A DNA stretch of 64,000 bases from Pseudomonas sp. URMO17WK12:I2 (GTDB lineage: Bacteria; Pseudomonadota; Gammaproteobacteria; Pseudomonadales; Pseudomonadaceae), in NCBI RefSeq assembly GCF_003253735.1, contig NZ_QKYW01000006.1, forward strand, positions 294,214 through 358,213, given 5' to 3'. A program made the translations under genes and the position numbers. Each line of letters starts with the position of its first letter. Positions within the stretch are counted from its first letter, which is position 1. Below the pieces are notes generated by a model. The model saw only the letters and a list, made by a program, of their open reading frames with translations. It made no database searches and was not told the origin of the DNA. Below are positions 7,951 through 17,386 of this stretch, piece after piece.

Positions 7951-9315
7951 ATGAGTTCAAGGCCCGCTAGCCAGCTGTTCGATGCCTACTTCACCAGTGC
8001 ACCGATGCGCCAGGTGTTCAGCGACCAGGGGCGTGTGCAGGGCATGCTCGACTTCGAGGCGGCGCTGGCGCGGGCCGAGGCCGCGGCCGGGGTGATTCCC
8101 CGTGCGCTGGTGGCCGATATCGAGGCCGCCTGCCGGGCTGAATTCTACGACTTCGATGCCCTGGCTATCGCCATCGGCAGCGCCGGCAACTCGGCGATTC
8201 CGCTGGTCAAGGCGCTGGGCAAGCGCATCGCGGCGAGCAATGCCGAGGCCGAGCGCTACGTGCATATGGGCGCCACCAGCCAGGACGCCATGGACAGCGG
8301 CCTGGTGCTGCAATTGCGCGCGGCCATCGACCTGCTCGAGCGCGATCTCGATACCTTGAGCCGGCAGTTGGCCGCCCAGGCCCAGCGTCATGCGGCCACG
8401 CCGATGGCCGGGCGCACCTGGCTGCAGCATGCTACGCCGGTCACCCTGGGCATGAAGATCGCCGGCTGGCTGGGCGCCATCGACCGCCATCGCCAGCGCC
8501 TCGACGAAATCAAGCCGCGCCTGCTGTGCCTGCAGTTTGGTGGCGCATCCGGCAGCCTGGCGGCATTGGGCGACAAGGCCTGGTCGGTGGCGGGCGCCCT
8601 GGCGGCTGAGCTGGATCTGCAACTGCCCGAGCAACCCTGGCACACCCAGCGTGATCGCCTGGTCGAGTTCGCCAGCCTGCTCGGCCTGATCGCCGGCAGC
8701 CTGGGCAAAATGGGTCGTGATATCAGCCTGCTGATGCAAACCGAAGCCGGTGAACTGTTCGAACCCTCGGCGCCGGGCAAGGGCGGTTCCTCGACCATGC
8801 CGCACAAGCGCAACCCGGTGGGTGCCGCGGTATTGATCGGCGCCGCCACCCGCGCGCCGGGGCTGGTCGCCACCATGTTCGCCGCCATGCCCCAGGAGCA
8901 CGAGCGCAGCCTCGGCCTGTGGCACGCCGAGTGGGAGACGCTGCCCGAGCTGTGCTGCCTGGTATCCGGCGCCCTGCAGCAGGCTCTGATCATGGTGCCC
9001 GACCTGGAAGTGGATGCCGGGCGCATGGCCGCCAACCTCGAGTTGACCCGCGGCCTGGTGCTCGCCGAGGCGGTGAGCATCGCCCTGGCGCAGCGCATTG
9101 GCCGCGACGCCGCCCACCATCTGGTCGAACAATGCTGCAAGCAGGCGGTGAAGGAGGGCGCTCATCTGCGCGACGTACTGGGCGCTAATGCCGAGGTCAC
9201 CGCGCAACTCTCCGCCGAAGAACTGGATCGTTTGCTCGATCCCGCCCATTACCTCGGCCAGGCGCAGCGCTGGGTCGAGCGCGCGGTGGCGCAGAGCCGT
9301 GAACTGAATTCGTAG
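7951..9315 (+). CDS. pcaB: 3-carboxy-cis,cis-muconate cycloisomerase
   Basis: PcaB lactonises 3-carboxymuconate to 4-carboxymuconolactone in the protocatechuate branch. The 454-residue protein belongs to the fumarase/aspartase superfamily: HMGATSQDAMD near residue 105, and the signature loop GKGGSSTMPHKRNP near residue 275 with the catalytic serine. GGAG lies 10 bases before the ATG. It is 18 bases downstream of pcaT and 18 bases upstream of pcaD. protocatechuate dioxygenase genes pcaGH, which make its substrate, are not in the window. Confidence 0.93.
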   Translation: MSSRPASQLFDAYFTSAPMRQVFSDQGRVQGMLDFEAALARAEAAAGVIPRALVADIEAACRAEFYDFDALAIAIGSAGNSAIPLVKALGKRIAASNAEAERYVHMGATSQDAMDSGLVLQLRAAIDLLERDLDTLSRQLAAQAQRHAATPMAGRTWLQHATPVTLGMKIAGWLGAIDRHRQRLDEIKPRLLCLQFGGASGSLAALGDKAWSVAGALAAELDLQLPEQPWHTQRDRLVEFASLLGLIAGSLGKMGRDISLLMQTEAGELFEPSAPGKGGSSTMPHKRNPVGAAVLIGAATRAPGLVATMFAAMPQEHERSLGLWHAEWETLPELCCLVSGALQQALIMVPDLEVDAGRMAANLELTRGLVLAEAVSIALAQRIGRDAAHHLVEQCCKQAVKEGAHLRDVLGANAEVTAQLSAEELDRLLDPAHYLGQAQRWVERAVAQSRELNS

Positions 9316-9333
9316 ATTATCTAGGAGATTGTT

Positions 9334-10125
9334 ATGCCTGTCGTATCCCTCGCCGATGGCGACCTGAACTACCTGCTCGAAGGCCCGGCCGCCGCGCCAG
9401 TGCTGGTGCTCTCCAACTCTCTGGGCACCAACCTGCATATGTGGGATGCGCAGATCCCGGCGTTCACCGAACATTTCCGGGTGCTGCGTTACGACACCCG
9501 CGGCCATGGCCAGTCGATGGTCACGCCCGGCTTCTACAGCATCGAGCAGAGTGGCCGCGACGTGCTGGCGCTGCTCGATGCGCTGAATATCGACAAGGCA
9601 CATTTCTGCGGTCTGTCCATGGGCGGGCTGATCGGTCAGTGGCTGGCGATCAACGCGCCTTCGCGCCTGGATCGTCTGGTGCTGTGCAACACCGCGGCCA
9701 AGATCGGCACCGACGAGGTGTGGAATACCCGCATCGACACCGTCCTCAAGGGCGGCGAGAAGGCCATGCGCGACCTGCGCGATGCGTCCATCGAACGCTG
9801 GTTCACCGCGCCGTTCGCCAAGGCTCAGCCGGAGAAGGTCGAGCCCATCGTCACCATGCTGGCGCAGACCTCGCCCCAGGGCTACGCCGGCAACTGCGCG
9901 GCGGTGCGCGATGCCGATTACCGTGAGCAGATTGCGAGCATCACCGCGCCGACGCTGATCGTCTGCGGCACGGGTGATGCGGTGACCACGCCGGAGCACG
10001 GCCGTTTCATGCAGGAACGCATCCGCGGCGCCGAGTTGGTCGAGTTCGACGCCGCACACCTGTCCAACGTGCAGGCCGGTGAGCTGTTCACCGGGCGGGT
10101 ATTGAGCTTTCTGCAAACCAACTGA
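9334..10125 (+). CDS. pcaD: 3-oxoadipate enol-lactonase
   Basis: PcaD hydrolyses 3-oxoadipate enol-lactone to 3-oxoadipate, joining the catechol and protocatechuate branches. The 263-residue alpha/beta hydrolase has the nucleophile elbow GLSMGG near residue 95, an acid in the CGTGDAVT segment and the catalytic histidine in FDAAHLSNVQ. An AGGAG site precedes the ATG. It lies inside the pcaBDC run, as in P. aeruginosa and P. putida. Confidence 0.93.
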   Translation: MPVVSLADGDLNYLLEGPAAAPVLVLSNSLGTNLHMWDAQIPAFTEHFRVLRYDTRGHGQSMVTPGFYSIEQSGRDVLALLDALNIDKAHFCGLSMGGLIGQWLAINAPSRLDRLVLCNTAAKIGTDEVWNTRIDTVLKGGEKAMRDLRDASIERWFTAPFAKAQPEKVEPIVTMLAQTSPQGYAGNCAAVRDADYREQIASITAPTLIVCGTGDAVTTPEHGRFMQERIRGAELVEFDAAHLSNVQAGELFTGRVLSFLQTN

Positions 10126-10183
10126 GCGAGCTGCGTGTGGGCATCGTCGGACGCCCACGCCGTGAAGAGAAATGGAGCCACCG

Positions 10184-10582
10184 ATGGACGAGAAACAACG
10201 CTACGACGCCGGCATGCAGGTACGCCGCGCCGTACTGGGCGATACCCATGTCGACCGCAGCCTGGAAAAACTGACGCCGTTCAACGAAGAATTCCAGGAA
10301 ATGATCACCCGCCATGCCTGGGGCGATATCTGGACGCGCCCGGGCCTGCCGCGCCATACCCGCAGCCTGATCACCATTGCCATGCTGATCGGCATGAATC
10401 GCGAAGGCGAGCTGAAGCTGCACCTCAAGGCCGCCAAGAACAACGGCGTGACCCGCGAGGAGCTCAAGGAGCTGATCATGCAGAGCGCGATCTACTGCGG
10501 TATTCCGGCCGCCAACGCCACCTTCCACCTGGCCGAAGAGCTGTGGGACGAAGTGGGTGTCGAGTCGCTGACCGAGTCGTAA
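10184..10582 (+). CDS. pcaC: 4-carboxymuconolactone decarboxylase
   Basis: PcaC decarboxylates 4-carboxymuconolactone to the enol-lactone used by PcaD. The 132-residue protein is a complete AhpD-like family member, with RHAWGDIWTRPGLP and SAIYCGIPAANATF. An ATG at 10172 is in frame, but MDEKQRYDAGMQVRR from 10184 is the conserved N-terminus and GGAG at 10175-10178 is well placed for it. Last gene of the operon, followed by a strong terminator. Confidence 0.95.
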   Translation: MDEKQRYDAGMQVRRAVLGDTHVDRSLEKLTPFNEEFQEMITRHAWGDIWTRPGLPRHTRSLITIAMLIGMNREGELKLHLKAAKNNGVTREELKELIMQSAIYCGIPAANATFHLAEELWDEVGVESLTES

Positions 10583-10600
10583 CGCCGCCGCTTGCCAGTC

Positions 10601-10625
10601 AGCCCCGCATCAGCGGGGCTTTTAT
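10601..10625 (+). terminator. Rho-independent terminator of the pca operon
   Basis: AGCCCCGC-ATCA-GCGGGGCT forms a perfect 8-bp stem with a four-base loop and is followed by TTTATT. It begins 18 bases after the pcaC stop. Confidence 0.9.
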
Positions 10626-10715
10626 TGTCCGGTGATTTTTTGCAGTGCTTGATGTTTGCCGTGGCGCACCCCATCTGATTGACAGGTTCTTCCTCCTTCT
10701 GCCTTCGAGTGCGCC

Positions 10716-12482
10716 ATGCCATCGCTTTTATCCGTCCGCCAGCGCGAAGCCTTGCGCACTTCATGGGCCTTTATCGCCCCCTATCGCGGGCGTGTGGCCG
10801 GGGCGCTGCTGGCGCTGATGTTTACCGCTGCCATCACCCTTTCCATGGGGCAGGGCATCAAGCTGCTGGTCGACCAGGGCCTGGCTACCCAATCGCCGCA
10901 AGCACTGCGCCATTCGATCCTGCTGTTCTTCGTGCTGGTACTGGCCCTGGCGGTCGGCACCTACACGCGCTTCTACCTGGTTTCCTGGCTCGGTGAGCGG
11001 GTGGTGGCGGATATCCGCAAGCGGGTGTTCGATCATCTGGTCGGCCTGCATCCCGGCTTCTATGCCCACAACCGCGCCTCGGAGATCCAGTCGCGGCTGA
11101 CTGCCGACACCACCCTGCTGCAGTCGGTGATCGGCTCGTCGTTGTCGATGGCGCTGCGCAACCTGATCATGCTGGTTGGCGGCATGATTCTGCTGGTAGT
11201 CACCAATCCCAAGCTCAGCGCCATCGTGCTGGCCGCGTTGCCGCTGGTGGTGGCGCCGATCCTGCTGTTCGGCCGCCGCGTGCGCGAGCTGTCGCGGCAG
11301 AGCCAGGACCGCATCGCCGATGTCGGCAGCTACGTCAGCGAAGTGCTCGGGCAGATCAAGACGGTGCAGGCCTACAACCACCAGGCCGAGGATCGTCGGC
11401 GTTTCGGCCTGTCCGCCGAGGCGGCGTTCGACACGGCGCGCAAACGCGTCGCCCAGCGCGCCTGGCTGATCACCGTGGTGATCGTGCTGGTGCTCGGCGC
11501 CGTGGGCGTGATGCTCTGGGTTGGCGGCATGGATGTGATCGCCGGACGCATCAGCGGCGGTGAACTGGCAGCCTTCGTGTTCTACAGCCTGATCGTCGGC
11601 TCCTCGTTCGGCACCCTCAGCGAGGTGATCGGTGAACTGCAGCGTGCAGCCGGCGCCGCCGAGCGGATCAGCGAACTGCTCGCCGCCCGCAACGAGATCC
11701 ACGCGCCGCTCGAGGGCGCCCTGGTCCCCGCGCAGCCTGTGCAGGGGCGCATCGAGGTGCAGGGGCTGTCCTTCGCCTATCCGAGCCGTCCGGAAAGCCT
11801 TGCCTTGCAGGGCATCGATCTGACTGTGGTACCTGGCGAAACCCTGGCCATCGTCGGCCCGTCCGGAGCAGGCAAGTCGACGCTATTCGACCTGTTGCTG
11901 CGTTTCTATGACCCGCTGCAGGGGCGCATCCTGATCGACGGCCTGCCGATCGAGCAACTCGATCCGCACGCCTTGCGCGAGAATTTTGCCCTGGTCTCCC
12001 AGCACCCGGCACTGTTCTTCGGCAGCGTGGAAGACAACATCCGCTATGGCCGGCTGGATGCCAGCAGCGCCGAAGTGGAGATCGCTGCACGTGCAGCTCA
12101 CGCTCACGAATTCATCGAGCGTTTGCCCCAGGGCTACCAGACTCACCTGGGCGACGCCGGGCTGGGCCTGTCGGGTGGTCAACGGCAGCGCCTGGCGATT
12201 GCCCGTGCCCTGCTGGTGGATGCGCCGATTCTGCTGCTGGACGAAGCCACCAGCGCTCTGGATGCCGAGAGCGAGCACCTGATCCAGCAGGCGCTACCCG
12301 AGCTGATGCGCGGGCGCACCACCCTGGTGATCGCCCACCGCCTGGCCACGGTGAAGAGCGCCGACCGCATCGCGGTCTTCGATCAGGGGCAGTTGGTGGC
12401 GCTGGGCAAGCACGCCGAACTGGTCGCCAGCAATCCGCTGTATGCGCGGCTGGCGCAGTTGCAGTTCGTGGAGAAGAGCTAG
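10716..12482 (+). CDS. ABC exporter, fused membrane and ATPase domains (MsbA-like)
   Basis: A 588-residue half-transporter that would act as a dimer in the inner membrane. Residues about 20-310 form a six-helix exporter domain; the C-terminal 240 residues are the nucleotide-binding domain with Walker A GPSGAGKST, Q-loop SQHPALFFGSV, signature LSGGQRQRLAIARAL, Walker B ILLLDEATSALD and the H-loop in VIAHRLATV. The layout matches lipid or drug exporters of the MsbA/BmrA type; substrate cannot be told from sequence. It is monocistronic, between the pca terminator and a REP-containing gap. Confidence 0.85.
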   Translation: MPSLLSVRQREALRTSWAFIAPYRGRVAGALLALMFTAAITLSMGQGIKLLVDQGLATQSPQALRHSILLFFVLVLALAVGTYTRFYLVSWLGERVVADIRKRVFDHLVGLHPGFYAHNRASEIQSRLTADTTLLQSVIGSSLSMALRNLIMLVGGMILLVVTNPKLSAIVLAALPLVVAPILLFGRRVRELSRQSQDRIADVGSYVSEVLGQIKTVQAYNHQAEDRRRFGLSAEAAFDTARKRVAQRAWLITVVIVLVLGAVGVMLWVGGMDVIAGRISGGELAAFVFYSLIVGSSFGTLSEVIGELQRAAGAAERISELLAARNEIHAPLEGALVPAQPVQGRIEVQGLSFAYPSRPESLALQGIDLTVVPGETLAIVGPSGAGKSTLFDLLLRFYDPLQGRILIDGLPIEQLDPHALRENFALVSQHPALFFGSVEDNIRYGRLDASSAEVEIAARAAHAHEFIERLPQGYQTHLGDAGLGLSGGQRQRLAIARALLVDAPILLLDEATSALDAESEHLIQQALPELMRGRTTLVIAHRLATVKSADRIAVFDQGQLVALGKHAELVASNPLYARLAQLQFVEKS

Positions 12483-12607
12483 GGGCAGGGCGCCGGTATC
12501 GGCGTTGGCTGTGTGGTGGGGCGTGAGGCGTGACCCACTCTACAAAGCTAGAACCAACCCCTTAGTTCGGCTGTTGCAGGGTGGTAACGGCAGTCCGGCG
12601 ATCCGCT

Positions 12608-12654
12608 GTGGGAACGGGCCATGCCCGTGATTCGCGCGCATGGCGCGCTCCCAC
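12608..12654. repeat. REP-like palindrome, second copy
   Basis: 47 bp running from GTGGGAACGGGCCATGCCCG to CATGGCGCGCTCCCAC, same family and length as 6389-6435. It lies between the convergent ABC exporter and folE genes. Confidence 0.8.
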
Positions 12655-12680
12655 AAGGTCGTATCTACGAGCTGCCGGCC

Positions 12681-13244
12681 TCAGCCGTTGACCAGGCTCA
12701 GGAACTCGCTGCGCGTCGCGGCGTTTTCGCGGAACTCGCCGAGCATCACCGAGGTGACCATGGAGGAGTTCTGCTTCTCCACGCCGCGCATCATCATGCA
12801 CATGTGCTTGGCTTCGATGACCACCGCCACACCCAGTGCACCGGTGACCTGCTGAACCGCTTCGGCGATCTGTCGGCTGAGGCTTTCCTGGATCTGCAGG
12901 CGGCGGGCGTACATGTCGACGATGCGCGCGACCTTGGACAGGCCAAGCACCTTGCCATTGGGAATGTAGGCGACATGGGCCTTGCCGATGAAGGGCAGCA
13001 GGTGGTGCTCGCACAGCGAGTACAGCTCGATATTCTTGACCACCACCATCTCGCTGGCGTCGGAGCTGAACAGCGCGCCGTTGGTGACTTCTTCCAGGGT
13101 CTTCTGGTAGCCATTGCACAGGTACTGCATGGCCTTGGCGGCGCGCTTGGGCGTGTCGAGCAGGCCTTCGCGGGAAACGTCTTCGCCGAGCTGGCCGAGA
13201 ATTTCGGTGTACTGCTGTTCGAGGGTGTTGCGGCTAGAGTCCAT
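12681..13244 (-). CDS. folE: GTP cyclohydrolase I
   Basis: FolE converts GTP to 7,8-dihydroneopterin triphosphate, the first step of folate synthesis. The 187-residue protein is full length for the short bacterial type I enzyme. YSLCEHHLLPFIGKAHVAYIP carries the zinc cysteine and histidines, and the second zinc cysteine is in AKHMCMMMRGV. The start at 13244 is chosen over an in-frame upstream codon because GGAAG lies at proper distance and the first 24 extra residues are unlike the family. Pseudomonads often have a second folE copy; none is seen here. Confidence 0.93.
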   Translation of the reverse strand: MDSSRNTLEQQYTEILGQLGEDVSREGLLDTPKRAAKAMQYLCNGYQKTLEEVTNGALFSSDASEMVVVKNIELYSLCEHHLLPFIGKAHVAYIPNGKVLGLSKVARIVDMYARRLQIQESLSRQIAEAVQQVTGALGVAVVIEAKHMCMMMRGVEKQNSSMVTSVMLGEFRENAATRSEFLSLVNG

Positions 13245-13408
13245 GCGGCTTCCAGTGATTTGCGGATATCGATTAGCGGCTGCCTGGGCCAGATGCTGGC
13301 GCGCTGGGCGCGACATCGGGTCGAAGCGGGCGGCAATTGTAATCCGCTCGCAGCGATTTACCGAGCCTTTATGCCACTCGGTGCATCGCTGCGTCGGTCA
13401 GCGCAGGC

Positions 13409-14410
13409 CTATTTGGCGGCGTGAGCGGCCAGGCAGGTATCGAGCATGCGGTTGGAGAAGCCCCATTCGTTGTCGTACCAGGCCAGTACCTTGACCAGGC
13501 GACCGTTCACCTTGGTGTGGTTGGCATCGAAGATCGACGACAGTGGATTGTGGTTGAAGTCGCACGACACCAGCGGCAGCGTGTTGTAGCCCAGCACCGG
13601 CGATTGCTCGGCAGCCGCCTTGAGCAGGGCGTTGACTTCCTCGACGCTGGTATCGCGCTGCACCTGAATGGTCAGGTCGACCAGCGACACGTTGATCACC
13701 GGCACACGCACCGCCATGCCGGTCAGGCGGCCGGCCAGTTCCGGTAGTACCAGGCCGACCGCTTCGGCAGCGCCGGTCTTGGTGGGGATCATCGACTGGG
13801 TGGCCGAGCGTGCCCGGAAGGGATCGCTATGATAGACGTCGGAGAGGTTCTGGTCGTTGGTGTAGGCGTGGATGGTGGTCATCAGCCCGCTTTCGATGCC
13901 CAGCTCGCGCTGCAGCACCTGGGCGACCGGCGCCAGGCAGTTGGTGGTGCAGGAGGCGTTGGAGATGATCTGCTGATCGGCGCGCAGGCTGCCTTCGTTG
14001 ACGCCGTAGACGATGGTCGCATCCGCACCCTTGGCCGGTGCCGAGATAATCACTTTGCGCGCGCCGGCGCTCAGGTGAGCGGCCGCCTTTTCGCGCTCGG
14101 TGAACAGGCCGGTGCATTCGAACACCACGTCGACGTCCAGGTCCTTCCATGGCAGGTCGGCAGGATTACGGATCGCGCTGACCGCGATGCGGTCACCATT
14201 GATAAGCAGGTTCTGCCCATCGACCTCGACGGCAGCGTCGAAAATGCCGTGTACGCTGTCGTACTTGAGCAGGTGAGCGTTGATGGCGCTGTCGCCCAGG
14301 TCGTTGATGGCGACGACTTGCAGTTTCTCGCGGTAGCTCTGGGTATAGAGTGCCCGGAGCACGTTACGGCCGATACGGCCGAAACCATTGATGGCAATTC
14401 GCAATGTCAT
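13409..14410 (-). CDS. gapA: Glyceraldehyde-3-phosphate dehydrogenase, type I
   Basis: Oxidises glyceraldehyde 3-phosphate to 1,3-bisphosphoglycerate in the cytoplasm, downstream of the Entner-Doudoroff pathway. 333 residues. The Rossmann motif INGFGRIGRN is at the N-terminus, catalytic C154 lies in SNASCTTNC, and WYDNEWGFSNRM is near the C-terminus. It diverges from edd across a 131-base region with two HexR-type operators, the known glucose-responsive arrangement. Confidence 0.95.
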   Translation of the reverse strand: MTLRIAINGFGRIGRNVLRALYTQSYREKLQVVAINDLGDSAINAHLLKYDSVHGIFDAAVEVDGQNLLINGDRIAVSAIRNPADLPWKDLDVDVVFECTGLFTEREKAAAHLSAGARKVIISAPAKGADATIVYGVNEGSLRADQQIISNASCTTNCLAPVAQVLQRELGIESGLMTTIHAYTNDQNLSDVYHSDPFRARSATQSMIPTKTGAAEAVGLVLPELAGRLTGMAVRVPVINVSLVDLTIQVQRDTSVEEVNALLKAAAEQSPVLGYNTLPLVSCDFNHNPLSSIFDANHTKVNGRLVKVLAWYDNEWGFSNRMLDTCLAAHAAK

Positions 14411-14429
14411 GAGCGTCGATCCTTATATG

Positions 14430-14444
14430 TTGTTTTAAAAACAA
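14430..14444. promoter_or_regulatory. HexR operator, gapA side
   Basis: TTGTTTTAAAAACAA is a perfect palindrome fitting the pseudomonad HexR pattern TTGT-N7/8-ACAA. It sits 20 bases upstream of the gapA ATG. HexR, encoded at 27060-27929, is released by KDPG (2-keto-3-deoxy-6-phosphogluconate). Confidence 0.8.
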
Positions 14445-14491
14445 GATTATTCTCATGAAAGTAGAAATCAAGCGTTTTAGCTGTCAATATT

Positions 14492-14506
14492 TTGATAAAA
14501 ATACAA
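14492..14506. promoter_or_regulatory. HexR operator, edd side
   Basis: TTGATAAAAATACAA matches TTGT-N7-ACAA with one mismatch and lies 36 bases upstream of edd. Paired with the site at 14430 it would let HexR control both divergent promoters. Confidence 0.65.
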
Positions 14507-14541
14507 TTCGAAGTGCTACCTGTTAGCCCGGAGTCGACACC

Positions 14542-16371
14542 ATGCATCCCCGCATCCTTGAGGTAACCGACCGCCTGATCGCCCGCAGCCGCGCCACCCG
14601 CGAGCGCTACCTGGCGCAAATGGCCGCCGCCGACAGTCAGGGCCCGCACCGCGGCGCACTGCAATGTGCCAACTTCGCCCACGGTGTAGCCGGTTGTGGT
14701 TCTGCCGAAGACAAGCAGCGTCTGCGGCTTATGAACGAAGCCAACGTCGGCATCGTCACTGCCTACAACGACATGCTTTCGGCGCACCAGCCTTATGAAC
14801 ATTACCCCGAACTGATCAAGCAGGCGTTGCGCCAGGTCGGCTCGGTGGGCCAGGTGGCGGGCGGCGTGCCGGCGATGTGCGATGGCGTGACCCAGGGTGA
14901 GCCCGGTATGGAGCTTAGCCTGGCCAGCCGCGAGGTGATCGCCATGTCCACGGCCGTGGCGCTGTCGCACAACATGTTCGATGCGGCGATGCTGCTGGGC
15001 ATCTGCGACAAGATCGTGCCGGGGCTGATGATCGGTGCGCTGCGCTTCGGTCACCTGCCGATGATCTTCGTGCCGGGCGGGCCGATGCCTTCGGGCATTC
15101 CCAACAAGGAAAAGGCCGAGGTTCGCCAGCTCTACGCCGAGGGCAAGGCGACCCGCGAGCAGCTGCTCGAATCGGAGATGAAGTCCTACCACAGCCCCGG
15201 CACCTGCACCTTTTACGGCACCGCGAACACCAACCAGGTGGTGATGGAAATCATGGGCCTGCACCTGCCGGGCTCGTCCTTCGTCAACCCGTACACGCCG
15301 TTGCGTGACGCACTGACCGCCGAGGCCGCCCACCAGGTGGTGCGCCTGACGCGCCAGGGCGGCGAATACACGCCGCTGTGCCGGATCATCGACGAGAAGG
15401 CCATCGTCAACTCGGTGGTGGCCCTCAACGCCACCGGCGGTTCGACCAACCACACGCTACACATTCCGGCCTTCGCCCGTGCTGCCGGCATCCAGCTGAC
15501 CTGGCAGGACATGGCCGACCTGTCCGCCGTGACCCCGACGCTGGCCAAGGTCTACCCCAATGGCCAGGCCGACGTGAACCACTTCCATGCCTGCGGCGGT
15601 GTGCCGTTCATGGTGCGCACGCTGCTCGAAGCCGGCCTGCTGCACGAGGACGTCTACACCGTCGCCGGTCACGGGCTGTCGCGCTACACCCAGGAGCCGT
15701 TCCTCGATGGCGAGCGCCTGGTCTGGCGCCAGGGCCCGGAGCAGAGCCTGGATCGCAACATCCTGCGTAGCGTGCCGGAAGCCTTCTCGCCGGAAGGCGG
15801 GCTGCGGGTGCTGACCGGCAATCTCGGAAATGGCGTGGCCAAGGTTTCGGCGGTAGCGCCGGAGCACCAGGTGGTCGAGGCGCCGGCACGGGTTTTCGAA
15901 ACCCAGGTCGATCTGGCCGAGGCTTTCAAGGCCGGCGAGCTGGAGCGCGACTTCGTCGCCGTGGTGCGTTTCCAGGGGCCCAAGGCCAATGGCATGCCGG
16001 AGCTGCACAAGCTCACCCCGTACCTGGGCATCCTCCAGGATCGCGGCTTCAAGGTGGCGCTGGTCACCGATGGGCGGATGTCCGGCGCGTCGGGCAAGGT
16101 GCCGGCGGCCATTCACGTCAGCCCCGAGGCCTGGGATGGTGGGCCGTTGGCGCGGGTGCGCGACGGTGACCTGATCCGCGTCGATGGCGTAACCGGGCGT
16201 TTGCAGGTGCTGGTCGACGACATCGCCTGGAACGCCCGCGAGATCGCGCCGCGCCCGCAAGGCACCGGCGTCGGTTGTGGCCGTGAGCTGTTCGCTTTCA
16301 TGCGTGCCGCGTTCAGCCCCGCGGAAGAGGGCGCCAGTGCCTTCACCGCCGAACTGGATTCGCTGCGATGA
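14542..16371 (+). CDS. edd: 6-phosphogluconate dehydratase
   Basis: Edd dehydrates 6-phosphogluconate to KDPG, the first committed Entner-Doudoroff step. At 609 residues it is full length for the IlvD/Edd family of Fe-S dehydratases. The first family signature is CDKIVPGLMIGALRF near residue 155 and the second is SGASGKVPAAIHVSPEA near residue 515. The start ATG is the first in frame after the HexR site. Its stop overlaps the glk ATG (ATGA), giving an edd-glk-gltR-gtrS operon. Confidence 0.95.
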   Translation: MHPRILEVTDRLIARSRATRERYLAQMAAADSQGPHRGALQCANFAHGVAGCGSAEDKQRLRLMNEANVGIVTAYNDMLSAHQPYEHYPELIKQALRQVGSVGQVAGGVPAMCDGVTQGEPGMELSLASREVIAMSTAVALSHNMFDAAMLLGICDKIVPGLMIGALRFGHLPMIFVPGGPMPSGIPNKEKAEVRQLYAEGKATREQLLESEMKSYHSPGTCTFYGTANTNQVVMEIMGLHLPGSSFVNPYTPLRDALTAEAAHQVVRLTRQGGEYTPLCRIIDEKAIVNSVVALNATGGSTNHTLHIPAFARAAGIQLTWQDMADLSAVTPTLAKVYPNGQADVNHFHACGGVPFMVRTLLEAGLLHEDVYTVAGHGLSRYTQEPFLDGERLVWRQGPEQSLDRNILRSVPEAFSPEGGLRVLTGNLGNGVAKVSAVAPEHQVVEAPARVFETQVDLAEAFKAGELERDFVAVVRFQGPKANGMPELHKLTPYLGILQDRGFKVALVTDGRMSGASGKVPAAIHVSPEAWDGGPLARVRDGDLIRVDGVTGRLQVLVDDIAWNAREIAPRPQGTGVGCGRELFAFMRAAFSPAEEGASAFTAELDSLR

Positions 16372-17333
16372 GCCTGGCGCTGGTTGGCGACATCGGTGGC
16401 ACCAACGCGCGTTTCGCCCTGTGGCGTGACGGTGGCCTGCAAGGGGTGCGGGTATCGGCCACCGCCGATCACGCCACCGTCGAGCAGGCCATTGCCGCTT
16501 ATCTGGCTGCTGAAGGTCTGGCGCTCGGTGAGGTGCAGACCATCTGCCTGGCCTGCGCCGGGCCGGTGGAGATCGACCCGTTTCGCTTCACCAACAATGC
16601 CTGGCGCATCGATCGCAACGCGTTCTGCGCCGAGCTGCAGGTGCGCGAGCTGCTGCTGCTCAACGATTTTTCCGCCATGGCCCTGGGCATGACCTGCCTG
16701 CAGGACGATGAATACGTCACCGTCTGCCCGGGCGTGGCGCAACCGGGGCGCCCGGCAGTGGTGATCGGTGCCGGCACCGGCCTGGGCGTCGGCACCTTGC
16801 TGAGCCTGCCCGATGGCAGCTGGCACGCCTTGCCGGGTGAGGGCGGTCATGTCGACCTGCCGGTTGGCAGTAACCGCGAGGCGTTGATCTGGCAGGCGCT
16901 GCACCGCCAGCTCGGGCACGTCAGCGCCGAGGCCGGCGCGCTCAGTGGCAATGGGCTGCTGGCGCTGTACCGCGCCACCTGCGCGGTGGATGGTCAGCAG
17001 GCTTCGCTGCAGAGCGCGGCCCAGGTCACCCGTGCGGCGCTGGAGGGCGAGCCGCTGGCAGTCAATGTGCTGGAGCTGTTTTGCTGCCTGCTTGGTCGGG
17101 TCGCCGGCAACAACGTGCTGACGGTGGGCGGGCGAGGCGGCGTGTATATCGCCGGTGGCATGGTGCCGCGCTTCGCCGACTTCTTCATGGCCAGTGGCTT
17201 CTCGCGTAGCCTGCGCGACAAAGGCTGCATGAGCGATTACTTCGACGGCCTGCCGGTATGGCTGGTCACCGCGCCGTACCCGGGACTGGTCGGCGCGGGG
17301 GTGGCGGTGGAGCAGCATCTGCAAAGGAACTAG
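16368..17333 (+). CDS. glk: Glucokinase
   Basis: Phosphorylates cytoplasmic glucose to glucose 6-phosphate with ATP, feeding Zwf. The 321-residue protein is of the proteobacterial Glk family: the N-terminal phosphate loop GDIGGTNARFAL, the sugar-binding region LLLNDFSAMALG with catalytic aspartate, and GAGTGLGVG. Translation is coupled to edd through a one-base stop/start overlap. It supplies the first enzyme for glucose brought in by GtsABCD. Confidence 0.95.
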   Translation: MSLALVGDIGGTNARFALWRDGGLQGVRVSATADHATVEQAIAAYLAAEGLALGEVQTICLACAGPVEIDPFRFTNNAWRIDRNAFCAELQVRELLLLNDFSAMALGMTCLQDDEYVTVCPGVAQPGRPAVVIGAGTGLGVGTLLSLPDGSWHALPGEGGHVDLPVGSNREALIWQALHRQLGHVSAEAGALSGNGLLALYRATCAVDGQQASLQSAAQVTRAALEGEPLAVNVLELFCCLLGRVAGNNVLTVGGRGGVYIAGGMVPRFADFFMASGFSRSLRDKGCMSDYFDGLPVWLVTAPYPGLVGAGVAVEQHLQRN

Positions 17334-17364
17334 CGACTCGACCACTGTGTCTAGCATCGCCGAT

Positions 17365-17375
17365 AACAACAACAA
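17365..17375 (+). promoter_or_regulatory. A-rich Hfq/Crc-type motif before gltR
   Basis: AACAACAACAA directly precedes and touches the AAGGA ribosome site of gltR, an AANAANAA match expected to expose gltR translation to Hfq/Crc repression. Confidence 0.5.
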
Positions 17376-17386
17376 GGATTATCGAT

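Noticed and set aside
12794..13336. Long open frames on the other frames and strand of folE and many other genes
   Set aside because: High-GC shadow frames: Arg/Ala/Pro-rich, no ribosome sites, and full overlap with recognised genes.
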